A stretch of 64,000 bases of DNA from CAJXYS01 sp913063035 (GCF_050586465.1 NZ_JBOCEG010000010.1:47374-111373), one strand, 5' to 3'; positions 26,940 to 35,849 are shown, numbered from the stretch's first letter. The notes: generated from the sequence alone by a model not told the origin. Numbers and translations are program-made.

Positions 26940-27782
26940 TCAGCCGGTCTCGCCCCGGGGCGCGCGGGTGTCTGGCAGGCTGATATTGGCGACCTGCTCG
27001 ACGATCGGATCGACCGACAGCGGATGCGCCTCGGCGGCGTGATCGGAGGGATCGCCGATATCCTGCCAGACCCCGTCCTTGTAGATCTCCAGCGCCGAGA
27101 ACTTCGCCTTGTAGGCCATCTTGGGGCTGCCCGGCACCCAGTAGCCGAGATAGACATAGGGCAGGCCGGCCTCGCGTGCGATCTCGATATGGTCGAGGAT
27201 CACATATGTTCCGAGCGACCGCTGCGCGGCGTCCGGGTCGAAGAAGGAATAGACCATCGACAGCCCGTCATCGAGCAGGTCGGTCAGGCAGACCGCGGTG
27301 AGCGCGTCCTCGGCGCCCTCCGGGTCCGGGGCGAGGTATTCCACCACGCGCGAGCGCACCGGCGTCTCCTCGATCATCGCGGCGAACTCGAAGATATCCA
27401 TGTCGGCCATGCCGCCATCGGCGTGCCGCGCATCGAGATAGCGGCGGAAGAGGTCGTATTGCCGTTCGGTCGCCCAGGGCGACGTGGCATTGCGCCGGAG
27501 CGCGCGGTTCCGGCTGAGTGCCCGGCGCTGGTTCCGGGACGGCTTGAAATCGGCCACCCGCACCCGGGCGCTGAGACAGGCGGAACATTCCGCGCAGGAC
27601 GGCCGGTAGAGCACGTTCTGCGAGCGCCGGAAGCCCTGCTTGGACAGCGCATCGTTCAGCGTCCCCGCATGATCGCCATGCAGGGCCGTGAACAGCTTCC
27701 GCTCCATCCGCCCGTCGAGATAGGGGCAGGGCTGCGGGGCCGTGACGTAAAACTGTGGAGCTACCGGAAGCGTGTGCCGCAT
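26940..27782 (-). CDS. bpt: Aspartate/glutamate leucyltransferase or arginyltransferase (Bpt/ATE)
   Basis: Adds a destabilising residue to proteins with acidic N-termini, feeding the ClpS/ClpAP N-end rule pathway. About 280 residues with the ATE N-terminal segment PQFYVTAPQPCPYLDGRMERKLF, the cysteine motif CAECSACLSARVRV, and the C-terminal GNAT-like part YVYLGYWVPGSPKMAYKAKFSALE. The ATG giving MRHTLPVAPQF matches family starts better than the GTG four codons earlier. Which amino acid is transferred cannot be read from the sequence alone. Confidence 0.88.
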   Translation of the reverse strand: MRHTLPVAPQFYVTAPQPCPYLDGRMERKLFTALHGDHAGTLNDALSKQGFRRSQNVLYRPSCAECSACLSARVRVADFKPSRNQRRALSRNRALRRNATSPWATERQYDLFRRYLDARHADGGMADMDIFEFAAMIEETPVRSRVVEYLAPDPEGAEDALTAVCLTDLLDDGLSMVYSFFDPDAAQRSLGTYVILDHIEIAREAGLPYVYLGYWVPGSPKMAYKAKFSALEIYKDGVWQDIGDPSDHAAEAHPLSVDPIVEQVANISLPDTRAPRGETG

Positions 27783-27857
27783 ATCCGCCGTCACCCTGTT
27801 CTTAACAGGCCGAGCCTAGCAAGGCCGAATCGCACCAACAACAGTTTTCGGACCGGT

Positions 27858-28322
27858 TCAGAACCGTTCGGCCGGGCGATTGATCGCGGTGGTGCCGAGC
27901 AGCATGTCGTGCAGGCCCTGGCCGCGTGCGGTCGTAAGCATCATGACGATCCCGACGACCTGGGGCAGCACGAACCCGGCGATCACGCTGTAGGCGAGGG
28001 TATGAAGCGCTGCCATTCCGGCATCCAGCCGGTCGCCGCGATGGGTGCGAATCTCGATCGCGACCAGCCGCATGCCGGGGGTCGCGGAATCGCGGGCCAG
28101 GAAGAAGATGCGATATGCGAGATGCACGGCGAGAAAGATCGCCGGGAAGATGAAGACCGTCACGAACAGCGTCGCCGCCACGATCAGAAGCGTGGCGAGC
28201 GTGACCAGGATCGTGTCCACGAGCCAGGCCAACAGGCGCTTGAACGGCACGCCGTCATAGAATTCCGGGCTGCGGTCGGGGTCGGGCAGCCCCCAGAGGG
28301 CATCATCGATCATGGCGCTCAT
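27858..28322 (-). CDS. RDD family membrane protein
   Basis: 154 residues with three to four membrane helices and the RDD-domain features FKRLLAWLVDTILVTLATLLIVAA and ATPGMRLVAIEIRTHRGDRLD. RDD proteins are poorly understood; some have been linked to transport. A second ATG three codons in is an alternative start. It lies between the leucyl/arginyl-transferase gene and the DUF2852 gene, all on the minus strand. Confidence 0.85.
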   Translation of the reverse strand: MSAMIDDALWGLPDPDRSPEFYDGVPFKRLLAWLVDTILVTLATLLIVAATLFVTVFIFPAIFLAVHLAYRIFFLARDSATPGMRLVAIEIRTHRGDRLDAGMAALHTLAYSVIAGFVLPQVVGIVMMLTTARGQGLHDMLLGTTAINRPAERF

Positions 28323-28377
28323 CTAGGTGATCGGAACGGGGAATGGAAGGGCCGCCCGCGGGCGGCCCGGTCCGGGT

Positions 28378-28782
28378 TCAGCTTTCGGCCGGCGCGGCCT
28401 CGGCGCCGTCGCGGGCCTTGCGGGCGCGTTCGTCCATGAACTGGTCGAACTCGGACTTGTCCTTGGCCTCGCGGAGGCGGGCCAGGAACTCCTCGAAGGC
28501 CTTCTGTTCTTCCTCGAGCCGGCGCAGCGTTTCCGCCTTGTAGCTGTCGAAGGCGGTGTTGCCGGTGGGGGTAAAGCCGTGGCGGCGCGCTTTCCAGCCG
28601 CGTTCGGCGCGGGTCGAACATCCGTTGAACATGCGTTTGCTCCAGATCATGTAAGCGAGAAGGGCAAGGCCGATGGGCCAAAAGAAAATGAAGCCCAGAA
28701 CCATGGCGGCGATCCATGCGCCCTTGCCGCGCTGATCGAGCCAGGATTCGGCCTGTGACGGCCAGGTGGCGACGGAACTCAT
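28378..28782 (-). CDS. DUF2852 family membrane protein
   Basis: 134 residues with one strong hydrophobic segment (GAWIAAMVLGFIFFWPIGLALLAYMIW) followed by a charged, predicted coiled-coil region (ETLRRLEEEQKAFEEFLARLREAKDKSEFDQFMDERARKAR). This matches the DUF2852 layout; the function is unknown. The ATG giving MSSVATWPS after AGGAGA is clearly better than upstream in-frame starts. A perfect palindrome lies 32 bases upstream, and the next gene upstream is tetR on the same strand, which suggests a regulator-target pair. Confidence 0.85.
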   Translation of the reverse strand: MSSVATWPSQAESWLDQRGKGAWIAAMVLGFIFFWPIGLALLAYMIWSKRMFNGCSTRAERGWKARRHGFTPTGNTAFDSYKAETLRRLEEEQKAFEEFLARLREAKDKSEFDQFMDERARKARDGAEAAPAES

Positions 28783-28813
28783 CGGGGTCTCCTGTGGTTG
28801 CCAGTTCATGTGA

Positions 28814-28832
28814 ATGTAAATCACATTTACAT
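28814..28832. promoter_or_regulatory. Perfect palindromic operator candidate
   Basis: ATGTAAAT-CAC-ATTTACAT: perfect 8-base arms around 3 bases, in A+T-rich DNA within the DUF2852 promoter region and downstream of tetR. Size and symmetry fit a TetR-dimer site. Confidence 0.6.
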
Positions 28833-28937
28833 ACTTGGGGCTGGCGAAGCCGGGCGCAAGGGGGAAGGGTGAAAATTTTCGTTGCCAAGACGGGCGCGTC
28901 GTCCAGGCCCCTGATTTACCGCGGTAATATTTCCGAA

Positions 28938-29555
28938 CTATTCGTCCGGCGGAACCAGCCCGAGACCGCGCAGATAGATCCCGATGCCGGTTTCGAGCAG
29001 ATCCTCGGGCGAGAAGGGACCGCGGGCGCCCGGTGCGCCGCGCGCGAAAAGCTCGACCACCCCGTGGCTCATCGCCCAGATATGGGCGCTGAACATCGAG
29101 GCCGGCGGGCGCCGGTCCGGGGGAATATGCTCCGACAATGCCTCGGCCGCGCGCGACAGCACCCCGTGGGCACGGTTGGCGGCCAGCGCCAGGTCCGGCG
29201 TGGCGTTGATCGAGATGCCGCTCTCGAACATGGCGATGTAGTGGCCGGGATAGCGCCGCGCGAAGGCCAGATAGGCCCGGCCCGTCGCCTCGAAGGCCTT
29301 GAGCGCCGAGGGCTGGCCGCTGTCATAGGCATAGTCCATGAGATCCGCGAAGATCTCGAACCCCTGCCGGGCGGCTTCCGCGATGAGATCCTCGCGCCCC
29401 TTGAAATGGCGGTAGGGGGCCGCCGCCGAGACACCGGCGCGTTTCGCGGCCTCGGCCATGGTAAAACCCTGCGGCCCCTTCTCCTCGATCAGCGCCAGCG
29501 TGGCGTCGACCAGCGCCTGGCGGAGATTGCCGTGGTGATAGCCCCGCTTAGCCAT
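28938..29555 (-). CDS. TetR/AcrR family transcriptional regulator
   Basis: 205 residues. An N-terminal HTH covers residues 1-60 (YHHGNLRQALVDATLALIEEKGPQGFTMAEAAKRAGVSAAAPYRHFKGREDLIAEAA), followed by a C-terminal ligand domain of the TetR_C/WHG-like type. The ligand is not known. Its start overlaps the ppk2 stop by 8 bases. The adjacent perfect palindrome at 28814-28832 is a candidate operator. Confidence 0.9.
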   Translation of the reverse strand: MAKRGYHHGNLRQALVDATLALIEEKGPQGFTMAEAAKRAGVSAAAPYRHFKGREDLIAEAARQGFEIFADLMDYAYDSGQPSALKAFEATGRAYLAFARRYPGHYIAMFESGISINATPDLALAANRAHGVLSRAAEALSEHIPPDRRPPASMFSAHIWAMSHGVVELFARGAPGARGPFSPEDLLETGIGIYLRGLGLVPPDE

Positions 29556-30417
29556 TCCAGATCTCGGGCCCCCCGCAGATCAAGGGGTCGGGAATACCGA
29601 CCGCGTCGCGATCCTTGCGGCTGTAGTCGACCGCCGAGAGGATGCGGCGGATCACGGCCAGCCGCGCGCGTTTCTTGTCATCGCCGCGGATCACCGTCCA
29701 CGGCGCGTGACCCGTGTGCGTGCGCAGGAAGGTGTCCGCGATCGCATCGCTGTAGGCATGCCAGAGCGGCAGGCCGCCGACGTCGATCTCCGAGATCTTC
29801 CACTGCTTCAACGGGTTCGACTCGCGCCGGAGGAACCGGCGCAGCTGCTCGGCCCGGCCCACATTGAGCCAGATCTTGATCAGAACGATCCCCTCGTCGA
29901 CCAGCATGTTCTCGAACTCGGGCGCCTGGGTCAGGAAATGCTCCCGTTCCTCCGGCGTGCAAAAGCCGAAAACCGGCTCCACCACCGCGCGGTTGTACCA
30001 GCTGCGATCGAAGAGAACCATTTCGCCGCGCGCCGGCAGATGCGGGATGTAGCGCTGGAAATACCACTGCGCGCGGTCCCGGTCGGAGGGCTTGCCGAGC
30101 GCCACGAGCCGCGCGACGCGCGGATTGAGGTTCATGCGCACGCGCTTGATCGCGCCGCCCTTGCCGGCGGCGTCGCGGCCCTCGAAGATCACGGCCAGCC
30201 GGGTGCCGGAGTCCCGCACCCAGGCCTGGAGCTTCACCAGTTCCACCTGCAGCGCGTCCAGCGCGGCGCGGTAGTCCTTCTTGCCCAGCGGCGCGTCATG
30301 GGGATAGGACGGGTCGAGCAGGCCGCCGCGCGGGGTGTCGCGGATTGCCTGGCGCACCTCTTCGGGGGCCTCGTCTTCGTAATACCGTGTAATCGCGCCG
30401 TCGAATGGCAGGTCCAT
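29548..30417 (-). CDS. ppk2: Polyphosphate kinase 2
   Basis: Uses polyphosphate to phosphorylate nucleotides (or the reverse) in the cytoplasm. 289 residues with Walker A in FEGRDAAGKGGAIKR, Walker B in MVLFDRSWYNRAVVEPVFGF, and the lid segment RRFLRRESNPLKQWKISEIDV, in the order found in PPK2. Single-domain size fits class I/II; nucleotide preference cannot be decided. The downstream tetR overlaps it, so the two are co-transcribed. Confidence 0.92.
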   Translation of the reverse strand: MDLPFDGAITRYYEDEAPEEVRQAIRDTPRGGLLDPSYPHDAPLGKKDYRAALDALQVELVKLQAWVRDSGTRLAVIFEGRDAAGKGGAIKRVRMNLNPRVARLVALGKPSDRDRAQWYFQRYIPHLPARGEMVLFDRSWYNRAVVEPVFGFCTPEEREHFLTQAPEFENMLVDEGIVLIKIWLNVGRAEQLRRFLRRESNPLKQWKISEIDVGGLPLWHAYSDAIADTFLRTHTGHAPWTVIRGDDKKRARLAVIRRILSAVDYSRKDRDAVGIPDPLICGGPEIWNG

Positions 30418-30441
30418 GGTCTTCTCCGTCGCTGTGTCGGG

Positions 30442-31425
30442 TCAGTATGACGTCTGCCCCGCAGAGCGCAATCCGGCCCGTTCCGCGGCCCGGTCGATGG
30501 CCGCGACGACGATGTCGGGGGTAACCTGGTGGGGCATGTGGCCCACCTGCTCGAGCCGGGTCAGGCGCGCGCCCGGCGCGGTCTCGGCCAGCGGCCCGGA
30601 ATGAATGTCCAGCGGCACGGTATCGTCGGCGGTGCCGTGAACGATCTCGATCGGCATCTCCAGCCGCGCGTAATCCTGCGCCATGGCGCGCAGATGCGGC
30701 TTCACGGCGGCGACCTGGCGAACATTGGCGCGCATCGTGGCGCGACGGATCGAGAGCGGCGCGGCGATATGGTCGACATAGCCCTCGGGCAGGGACTGTG
30801 GCGCGAAGACGCCCGCGACCTGCTCGTGCAGCACCGGCTCCGGCAGGTAGGCCGTGATCAGCGGGATGGCGATCCGCCGCCCGGCCCAGGTATCGAGGTA
30901 GCGATAGAAGGGGGCAAGCTTGCCGGGCCAGGGAAAGGCCGCGCCCGCGATCGAGACCACCGCGGCGACGTCCTCCGGCGCCTCCAGTGCCCAGGCCAGC
31001 GCCACCGCGCCACCATAGCTGTGCCCGCCCAGGATGGGGGTATCGACGCCCAGCTCGGCCGCGGCGGCGCGCAGCACGCGGGCCTGCTCGCGCGGGGATT
31101 CGCCGCGGCCGTGCAAGGGGTCACTGTGGCCGAGCCCGGGGCGGTCGAACAGGATCACCCGGTAGCGGTCGGCCAGCATCTCGGTCAGGCGGAAGGTGAA
31201 TTCACGTGTATTGCCACTCGCCCCGTGCAAGAGCACGAGGTCCGGCCCGGCCCCCATCACGCGGGCATGCACGGCCACGCCGTCGACGTCGATCAGGCGG
31301 CCCTGCGGCGGATAGGCGGCCTCGGCCGCGGCCTCGGCCCGCGCGGCGCGGTAATGCGTCCACGCGGCGAAGGCGAGCCCCGCCAGCAGCAGGGCCGCGA
31401 TCCAGATGACGGGCTTAACGGCCAA
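30442..31425 (-). CDS. Alpha/beta hydrolase with N-terminal membrane anchor
   Basis: About 327 residues. A signal-anchor (PVIWIAALLLAGLAFAAW) precedes an alpha/beta-hydrolase fold: oxyanion segment LLHGASGNTREF, nucleophile Ser in GGHSYGG, acidic residue near HGTADDTVP and His in VGHMPHQV. The substrate is unknown. No ATG or GTG is available before the anchor. The TTG inside the last codons of metAA, overlapping it by 11 bases, is the most likely start and implies coupling to metAA. Frames extending further upstream are non-coding in composition. Confidence 0.75.
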   Translation of the reverse strand: MAVKPVIWIAALLLAGLAFAAWTHYRAARAEAAAEAAYPPQGRLIDVDGVAVHARVMGAGPDLVLLHGASGNTREFTFRLTEMLADRYRVILFDRPGLGHSDPLHGRGESPREQARVLRAAAAELGVDTPILGGHSYGGAVALAWALEAPEDVAAVVSIAGAAFPWPGKLAPFYRYLDTWAGRRIAIPLITAYLPEPVLHEQVAGVFAPQSLPEGYVDHIAAPLSIRRATMRANVRQVAAVKPHLRAMAQDYARLEMPIEIVHGTADDTVPLDIHSGPLAETAPGARLTRLEQVGHMPHQVTPDIVVAAIDRAAERAGLRSAGQTSY

Positions 31426-32332
31426 TTGCAGCCATGTCGAAGGGGGTGGACTGGTAGATCTCGTTGATCCAGTTGCCGTAGAGCAGATGCGCGTGGCTGC
31501 GCCAGCGGTTCTTCGGCGGGTTGGCGGGGTCGTCGTCCGGGAAATAGTCGCGCGGCACCCCGATCGACCGGCCCTCGCCGAGGTCGCGGTCATACTCGTC
31601 TTTCAGGGTGTGGCTGTCATATTCGAGATGGTTGAAGATGTAGAGCGCCCGGTGCGCCTTGTCCTCGACCAGGCAGGGGCCGACCTCGTCGGAGCCGAGC
31701 AGCGTCTCGAGTCCCGGCGCCGCGTCGATCTCGGCCTGGCGCATCTCGGTCCAGCGGCTGACCGGGATCAGCAGGTCGTCGGAGAAGCCGCGCAGATAGG
31801 GCGAGGCGGGCTTCAGGTTTGTGTGGCGGAAGCAGCCGAAGGCTTTTTCGGCCAGCATGTGCTTTTTCACGCCGTGGAAGTAGTTGATCATCGCCATGCC
31901 GCCCCAGCAGACCCCGAAGGTGGAGTGCACATGGGTCTGCGTCCAGTCGAAGACCTGGGTGAGCTCGTCCCAGTAAGTCACTTCGTCGAAAGGCAAATGC
32001 TCGATCGGGGCGCCGGTGATGATCAGCCCGTCGAACTTGCGCGCACGCACCTCGTGGAAGGGCTGGTAGAAGGCCTCCATGTGCTCGGCCGAGGTGTTCC
32101 GCGTCTGGTGCTCGGTCATCCGGATGAGGGTCAGTTCGATCTGCAGCGGCGTGGCGCCGATCAGCCGGGCGAACTGCGTCTCGGTCTGGATCTTCTTCGG
32201 CATCAGGTTCAGCAGCCCGATATGCAGCGGCCGGATATCCTGGCGCGCGGCGCGGCCTTCGCCCATGACCATGACGCCCTCGCGGTCGAGGACGGAATAG
32301 GCGGGCAGCTCTTCGGGCAGTCTGATCGGCAT
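31415..32332 (-). CDS. metAA: Homoserine O-acetyltransferase, MetA fold
   Basis: Acylates homoserine in methionine synthesis. Length (305 residues) and catalytic residues match MetA: nucleophile Cys142 in FGVCWGG, and His235 and Glu237 in NHLEYD. Residue 111 is Glu (TGAPIEHL). In this family Glu at 111 is reported to favour acetyl-CoA and Gly to favour succinyl-CoA, so acetyltransfer is inferred. The ATG giving MPIRLPEELPAY is the family start. An alpha/beta hydrolase overlaps its end. Confidence 0.92.
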   Translation of the reverse strand: MPIRLPEELPAYSVLDREGVMVMGEGRAARQDIRPLHIGLLNLMPKKIQTETQFARLIGATPLQIELTLIRMTEHQTRNTSAEHMEAFYQPFHEVRARKFDGLIITGAPIEHLPFDEVTYWDELTQVFDWTQTHVHSTFGVCWGGMAMINYFHGVKKHMLAEKAFGCFRHTNLKPASPYLRGFSDDLLIPVSRWTEMRQAEIDAAPGLETLLGSDEVGPCLVEDKAHRALYIFNHLEYDSHTLKDEYDRDLGEGRSIGVPRDYFPDDDPANPPKNRWRSHAHLLYGNWINEIYQSTPFDMAAIGR

Positions 32333-32363
32333 GGGTGCGGGATATCCTGAAGGAAACGTGAAC

Positions 32364-33236
32364 CTAGGCCGGCGCGGCCCGGTCTTCAAGCGCCCGGCCG
32401 ATCAGGTCGACGAATTCCTCCGCGCTGCCGAGCGCGGCGATCTCGGCGGCCTCGACGGTGACGCCCCAGTTCTCGGCCATCGCCGCGTAGCGCGGCTGCC
32501 GGTGCGCCAGCGCCTGCGAGTAGGTCCAGGTCACGAAATCGTCCGGATCGACCGCGTCTTCCGCGACACCGTTCGCGGCAAGGTACTCGGCCCATTTTTC
32601 CTCGAGGAAGTCGGGGCTGTAATACATCGGCTTCGGCGCCTTGCGGAACCGGCGCACAAGCTCCTGGGCATGGGCGTCGGTGCCCTTGATCCAGACCAGC
32701 AGAAGCGTGTCGGAGAGCGCCCGCAGCACCGCGTCGCCGGGATCGTCGGGATCGACCACCTCGCAGATCGAGCCGCCGGAATCGCAGACGAAGTTGTCGT
32801 AGCCGTACAGCTCCTTGGCGCGATCGATGAAATGCGGCGTGTCGCGCAGCGCCGCGATCTCGGCCTGGCGGTGGATCTCCTGGCGCCGCTTGTATTCCGC
32901 GAAGGGGATGCCGCCCTTGGCCGGGTCGCCGGGCTTGCCGAGGTAGGTCGAGAGCGGCGCGAGATTGTCGAAGGTGATGTTGGACTGGATGTAGACGCTG
33001 TCCGACAGCAGCAGCTCGCGCAGCAGCGGCACCTTCATCGCCTCGCGCTTGAAGTTGTCGGCGATGTGCTCGCCCATGTAGCGCGTGCCGATGCGGTAAT
33101 CGATGGAATAGTGGAACCATCCGCCCGAGTCGCGCAGCATGTTGGAGACATGGGTCTTGCCCAGCCCCGACATCCCGAAGAGCAGCACCCGCTTCGCGCC
33201 TGCCGCCCGCCAGTCCGCGCCCGTCTCGTAGACCAT
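32364..33236 (-). CDS. P-loop NTPase/kinase-like protein of unknown function
   Basis: 290 residues. The only clear motif is Walker A GMSGLGKTH near residues 22-30, directly after a beta strand (AKRVLLF), as in nucleotide or metabolite kinases. The rest includes YDNFVCDSGGSICEVVDPDDPGD, which could carry the Walker B acidic residues, and LLLVWIKGTD. No membrane segment. It lies 31 bases upstream of metAA on the same strand, but a metabolic link is not shown. The ATG giving MVYETGADW is preferred over the GTG seven codons earlier. Confidence 0.65.
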   Translation of the reverse strand: MVYETGADWRAAGAKRVLLFGMSGLGKTHVSNMLRDSGGWFHYSIDYRIGTRYMGEHIADNFKREAMKVPLLRELLLSDSVYIQSNITFDNLAPLSTYLGKPGDPAKGGIPFAEYKRRQEIHRQAEIAALRDTPHFIDRAKELYGYDNFVCDSGGSICEVVDPDDPGDAVLRALSDTLLLVWIKGTDAHAQELVRRFRKAPKPMYYSPDFLEEKWAEYLAANGVAEDAVDPDDFVTWTYSQALAHRQPRYAAMAENWGVTVEAAEIAALGSAEEFVDLIGRALEDRAAPA

Positions 33237-33293
33237 GCCGTTGCCCCGTTTCCGCACCGTTTTTTCGACCTAGCGCAAGCCGCGCCCGCACTC

Positions 33294-33324
33294 AAACGAA
33301 AAGCCCCGCCGTCGGGCGGGGCTT
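33294..33324 (-). terminator. Terminator of the FadL-type porin gene
   Basis: On the minus strand a 10-bp stem, AAGCCCCGCC/GGCGGGGCTT with a 4-base loop, is followed by a T-rich tract (TTTTCGTTT), 25 bases after the porin stop. Confidence 0.8.
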
Positions 33325-33348
33325 CGAGGGTCGCGCGGGGCAGGGCCG

Positions 33349-34479
33349 TCAGAAGGAGAAGCCCACCTGCAGCCCGACGCCGACCGCGTGGTTGTCGTCG
33401 AAATCGCCGGCAGGCGCGATGTTCCGCGAGGCGATCTCGCTCTCGGCGTCGCCGATATCGACGTAGCGCACGCCGCCGGTGATCTTCATGTTGCCGCGGG
33501 TATAGGTCGCGCCGACGCCGATGCTGCGGAACCCGTCGGTGGGGCCGAGGTTGCCGGTATAGCCGCCCGTGGCCGGCTCGTAGCCGAGCGTCACCGCGCC
33601 CGACCAGTTCTCGTTGAAACGCCGGCCGAGCCCGAGGCTGTAGGTAATCGTGTCGTCGTCGTAGGAAATGAGCGGTGAGCGCACGAAGGTTTGGTAGGCC
33701 TGCGGGGCGATCACGAACTCCGACCATTCGACCCAGCGTGCCGAGCCGAACAGGAGCGTATCCTCTGCGATGCCGGTCTGGAAGTCGAGGTTGAGAGACT
33801 GGGGCGTTTCGATCGATGTCGTCGAAGATGTCGGCCCCAGAACGGAGGATTCCGTTGTCGGCAGCTCATGTTCGACAGGCGAGTTGTAGGTCAGCGCGAC
33901 CCGGAGCGCGATGTCCGGCCGTTCGTAAGCCGCACCCACCAGGTAGCCAAGCGCACCGTCGCGCTCGCCGTTCACGGAATATGGTGCACCCGGAAAGGGA
34001 ACCCCTGCGGGGGCTGTGGCAAAGGGAATATCGGCTTTTGCGCTGAGCGTCTGGTAGCGCAGACCGCCATAGACACTGAAATTCTGCGCCGTGGTATATT
34101 TCACCAGCGCGGTCAGGGCGTTACTGTCCAGCTCGGCCGTCGTTGCCTGTGCGAAATACCCCGTCCCAGCCGGGTAATCCACGTCGGCGCCGAAGGGCTG
34201 GTCGAAGATCAGCGCGGCCGAGAAGCCGTTGCCGAAGTCGTGCTTGTAGGCCGCGCCGAACTGCGTGTAGTCGCCGGTCATGTCTCCCGACGACGCCCCC
34301 GTGGCAAAGCCCACGTCTGTGCCGCTTACATCCGGCGTGACGCTGCCGAAGGACAGTTGCGCGTAGTTGCCCTCTTCGAAGATCACCCCGATCCCCTGGC
34401 CCGAACGGTCGATACCGCCCGCACTTGCCGCGGTCGCGCTTGCCGCAAGGGCGGCCATAATCACTGGTAAACGCTTCAT
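33349..34479 (-). CDS. Outer membrane transport protein, FadL/OmpP1/TodX-like
   Basis: Outer-membrane beta-barrel for uptake of hydrophobic compounds. 376 residues with a signal peptide (MKRLPVIMAALAASATAASAG) and alternating amphipathic strands (YTQFGAAYKHDFGNGFSAALIFDQPFGADVDYP). It ends in an aromatic residue (GLQVGFSF), as barrel proteins do. The ATG follows GGAGGAG. Monocistronic: it has its own terminator and a 149-base upstream gap. Similarity to FadL is by overall pattern; the ligand is unknown. Confidence 0.82.
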   Translation of the reverse strand: MKRLPVIMAALAASATAASAGGIDRSGQGIGVIFEEGNYAQLSFGSVTPDVSGTDVGFATGASSGDMTGDYTQFGAAYKHDFGNGFSAALIFDQPFGADVDYPAGTGYFAQATTAELDSNALTALVKYTTAQNFSVYGGLRYQTLSAKADIPFATAPAGVPFPGAPYSVNGERDGALGYLVGAAYERPDIALRVALTYNSPVEHELPTTESSVLGPTSSTTSIETPQSLNLDFQTGIAEDTLLFGSARWVEWSEFVIAPQAYQTFVRSPLISYDDDTITYSLGLGRRFNENWSGAVTLGYEPATGGYTGNLGPTDGFRSIGVGATYTRGNMKITGGVRYVDIGDAESEIASRNIAPAGDFDDNHAVGVGLQVGFSF

Positions 34480-34628
34480 TACTCCTCCCCTTTGTCTTGT
34501 TTTTCCGGGCCAGACTAGCCCGTTCGCCCCGTGTGCGGTCAATCTGTTACGCGGCGTCATGACGGGGGGCAAGACCGCGCCGGGTGCGCCGGCGACCCGC
34601 GTGCGGGAACGTGGCGCAGGATCCACAA

Positions 34629-35516
34629 CTATCGCGGGATCCCGGCCCGCCGCGCGGCGCGGGTCTCGGTCAGGATGTTCAGGTAATTCGCCCCGAAGAT
34701 CACCGCCGCGCCCAGGAACACAAGCGGGTCCAGCGCCTCTGCATAAAGCAGCATCGCCAGCACCGCCACCAGCGGCAGCCGCGCGAAGTCCAGCGGCATC
34801 ACCACCGCCGCCGGCGCCAGCGAGAGCGCGGTCGTCAGGCAGAAATGCGCCAGCAGCCCGCCCAGGGCCACCACCGCGACCCAGGGCAGGTTGCCCGTCG
34901 AGGGCAGCGCGATGTCGCCGTCATAGCCAGCGCAGACCAGCCCCAGAACCGATTGCATCACCGTCAGCCAGAACAGGATGCAGGTTACGGTCTCGGTGCG
35001 GGTCAGGAATTTCGTCGCCAGCGCCGATCCGGCGAAGCCGAAGGCCGAGAGCATCGCCGCGACCGTGCCGGCCGTGATCGGCGCGGCGCCGGGCTGGGCC
35101 ACGATCAGGATCCCGGCGAAGCCCAGCCCGGCGGCCAGCAGGCGGGTCCGCGTCATACGCTCTGCCAAGAGGAAGGGCGCGGCCAGGGCGACCCAGATCG
35201 GCTGCGAGAACTCGAAGGCGAAGACCTGCGCCAGGGGGATCGTCGCGACCGCGTAGAACCACAGGTTCTGGCCGGTGAAATGGCTGAGATTGCGGATCGT
35301 GTGAATGCCGAGACTGCGCCGCGAGACCTGGCCCAGCGTGCCTGCCGCGCGGGCCACGGCCAGCACGACCACGACCCCGATCAGAGAGCGGTAGAGCATC
35401 ACCTCGAAGGTATCGAGTTCGCTGCTGAGCTCGCGCCCGGCCACGGCCATCCCCGAGAACGAGACGACGGCGCCGACCATCCACGCGGCGGCCCGGAGCG
35501 GCTGCGACTGGGTCAT
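34629..35516 (-). CDS. EamA/DMT family transporter
   Basis: Ten-helix drug/metabolite-superfamily membrane transporter of 295 residues with two EamA repeats. Visible features include the N-terminal AAAWMVGAVVSFSGMAVAGRELS and the second repeat ITAGTVAAMLSAFGFAGSALATKFLTRTE. Substrate unknown; many relatives export amino acids or metabolites. The start overlaps the stop of the ABM-domain gene by 4 bases (ATGA), so the two form one unit. Confidence 0.88.
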   Translation of the reverse strand: MTQSQPLRAAAWMVGAVVSFSGMAVAGRELSSELDTFEVMLYRSLIGVVVVLAVARAAGTLGQVSRRSLGIHTIRNLSHFTGQNLWFYAVATIPLAQVFAFEFSQPIWVALAAPFLLAERMTRTRLLAAGLGFAGILIVAQPGAAPITAGTVAAMLSAFGFAGSALATKFLTRTETVTCILFWLTVMQSVLGLVCAGYDGDIALPSTGNLPWVAVVALGGLLAHFCLTTALSLAPAAVVMPLDFARLPLVAVLAMLLYAEALDPLVFLGAAVIFGANYLNILTETRAARRAGIPR

Positions 35517-35812
35517 GGGCCTGTCTCCCGGGGCAGCCCGGTGACCGTGAAGTCGCGGCGCAGGCCGCGCGTCTCGCGCCCCCAGCGCGAGGCCGCCGTG
35601 CGGGCCTGGTGGGCATGGAAGGCGGCCGCGTCCGCGAAAAGCTCTTCCACCTCGAAGCGGGTCGGATCATCTGCCGCGCGCGCGACGTGAAAGCGCAGGC
35701 AGCCGGGCTCTGCCCGGGTCAGGCGGATATGCTCGGGCAGCAGGGCGGCCACGCGCTCGGCCTCGGCCAGGGACCGGCAGAGCAGCGCACCGCTCAGCGC
35801 AACACGGGCCAT
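35513..35812 (-). CDS. Antibiotic biosynthesis monooxygenase (ABM) domain protein
   Basis: 99 residues with a ferredoxin-like dimeric alpha/beta barrel of the ABM/YgiN type (LTRAEPGCLRFHVARAADDPTRFEVEELFADAAAFHAHQAR). Such proteins are quinol monooxygenases, or stress proteins of unknown substrate. Coupled to the DMT transporter and placed 37 bases downstream of guaA. Confidence 0.75.
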   Translation of the reverse strand: MARVALSGALLCRSLAEAERVAALLPEHIRLTRAEPGCLRFHVARAADDPTRFEVEELFADAAAFHAHQARTAASRWGRETRGLRRDFTVTGLPRETGP

Positions 35813-35849
35813 GTCCGGTCTCCGGCGCGGGCGGCCCGGACCGGGCGGA

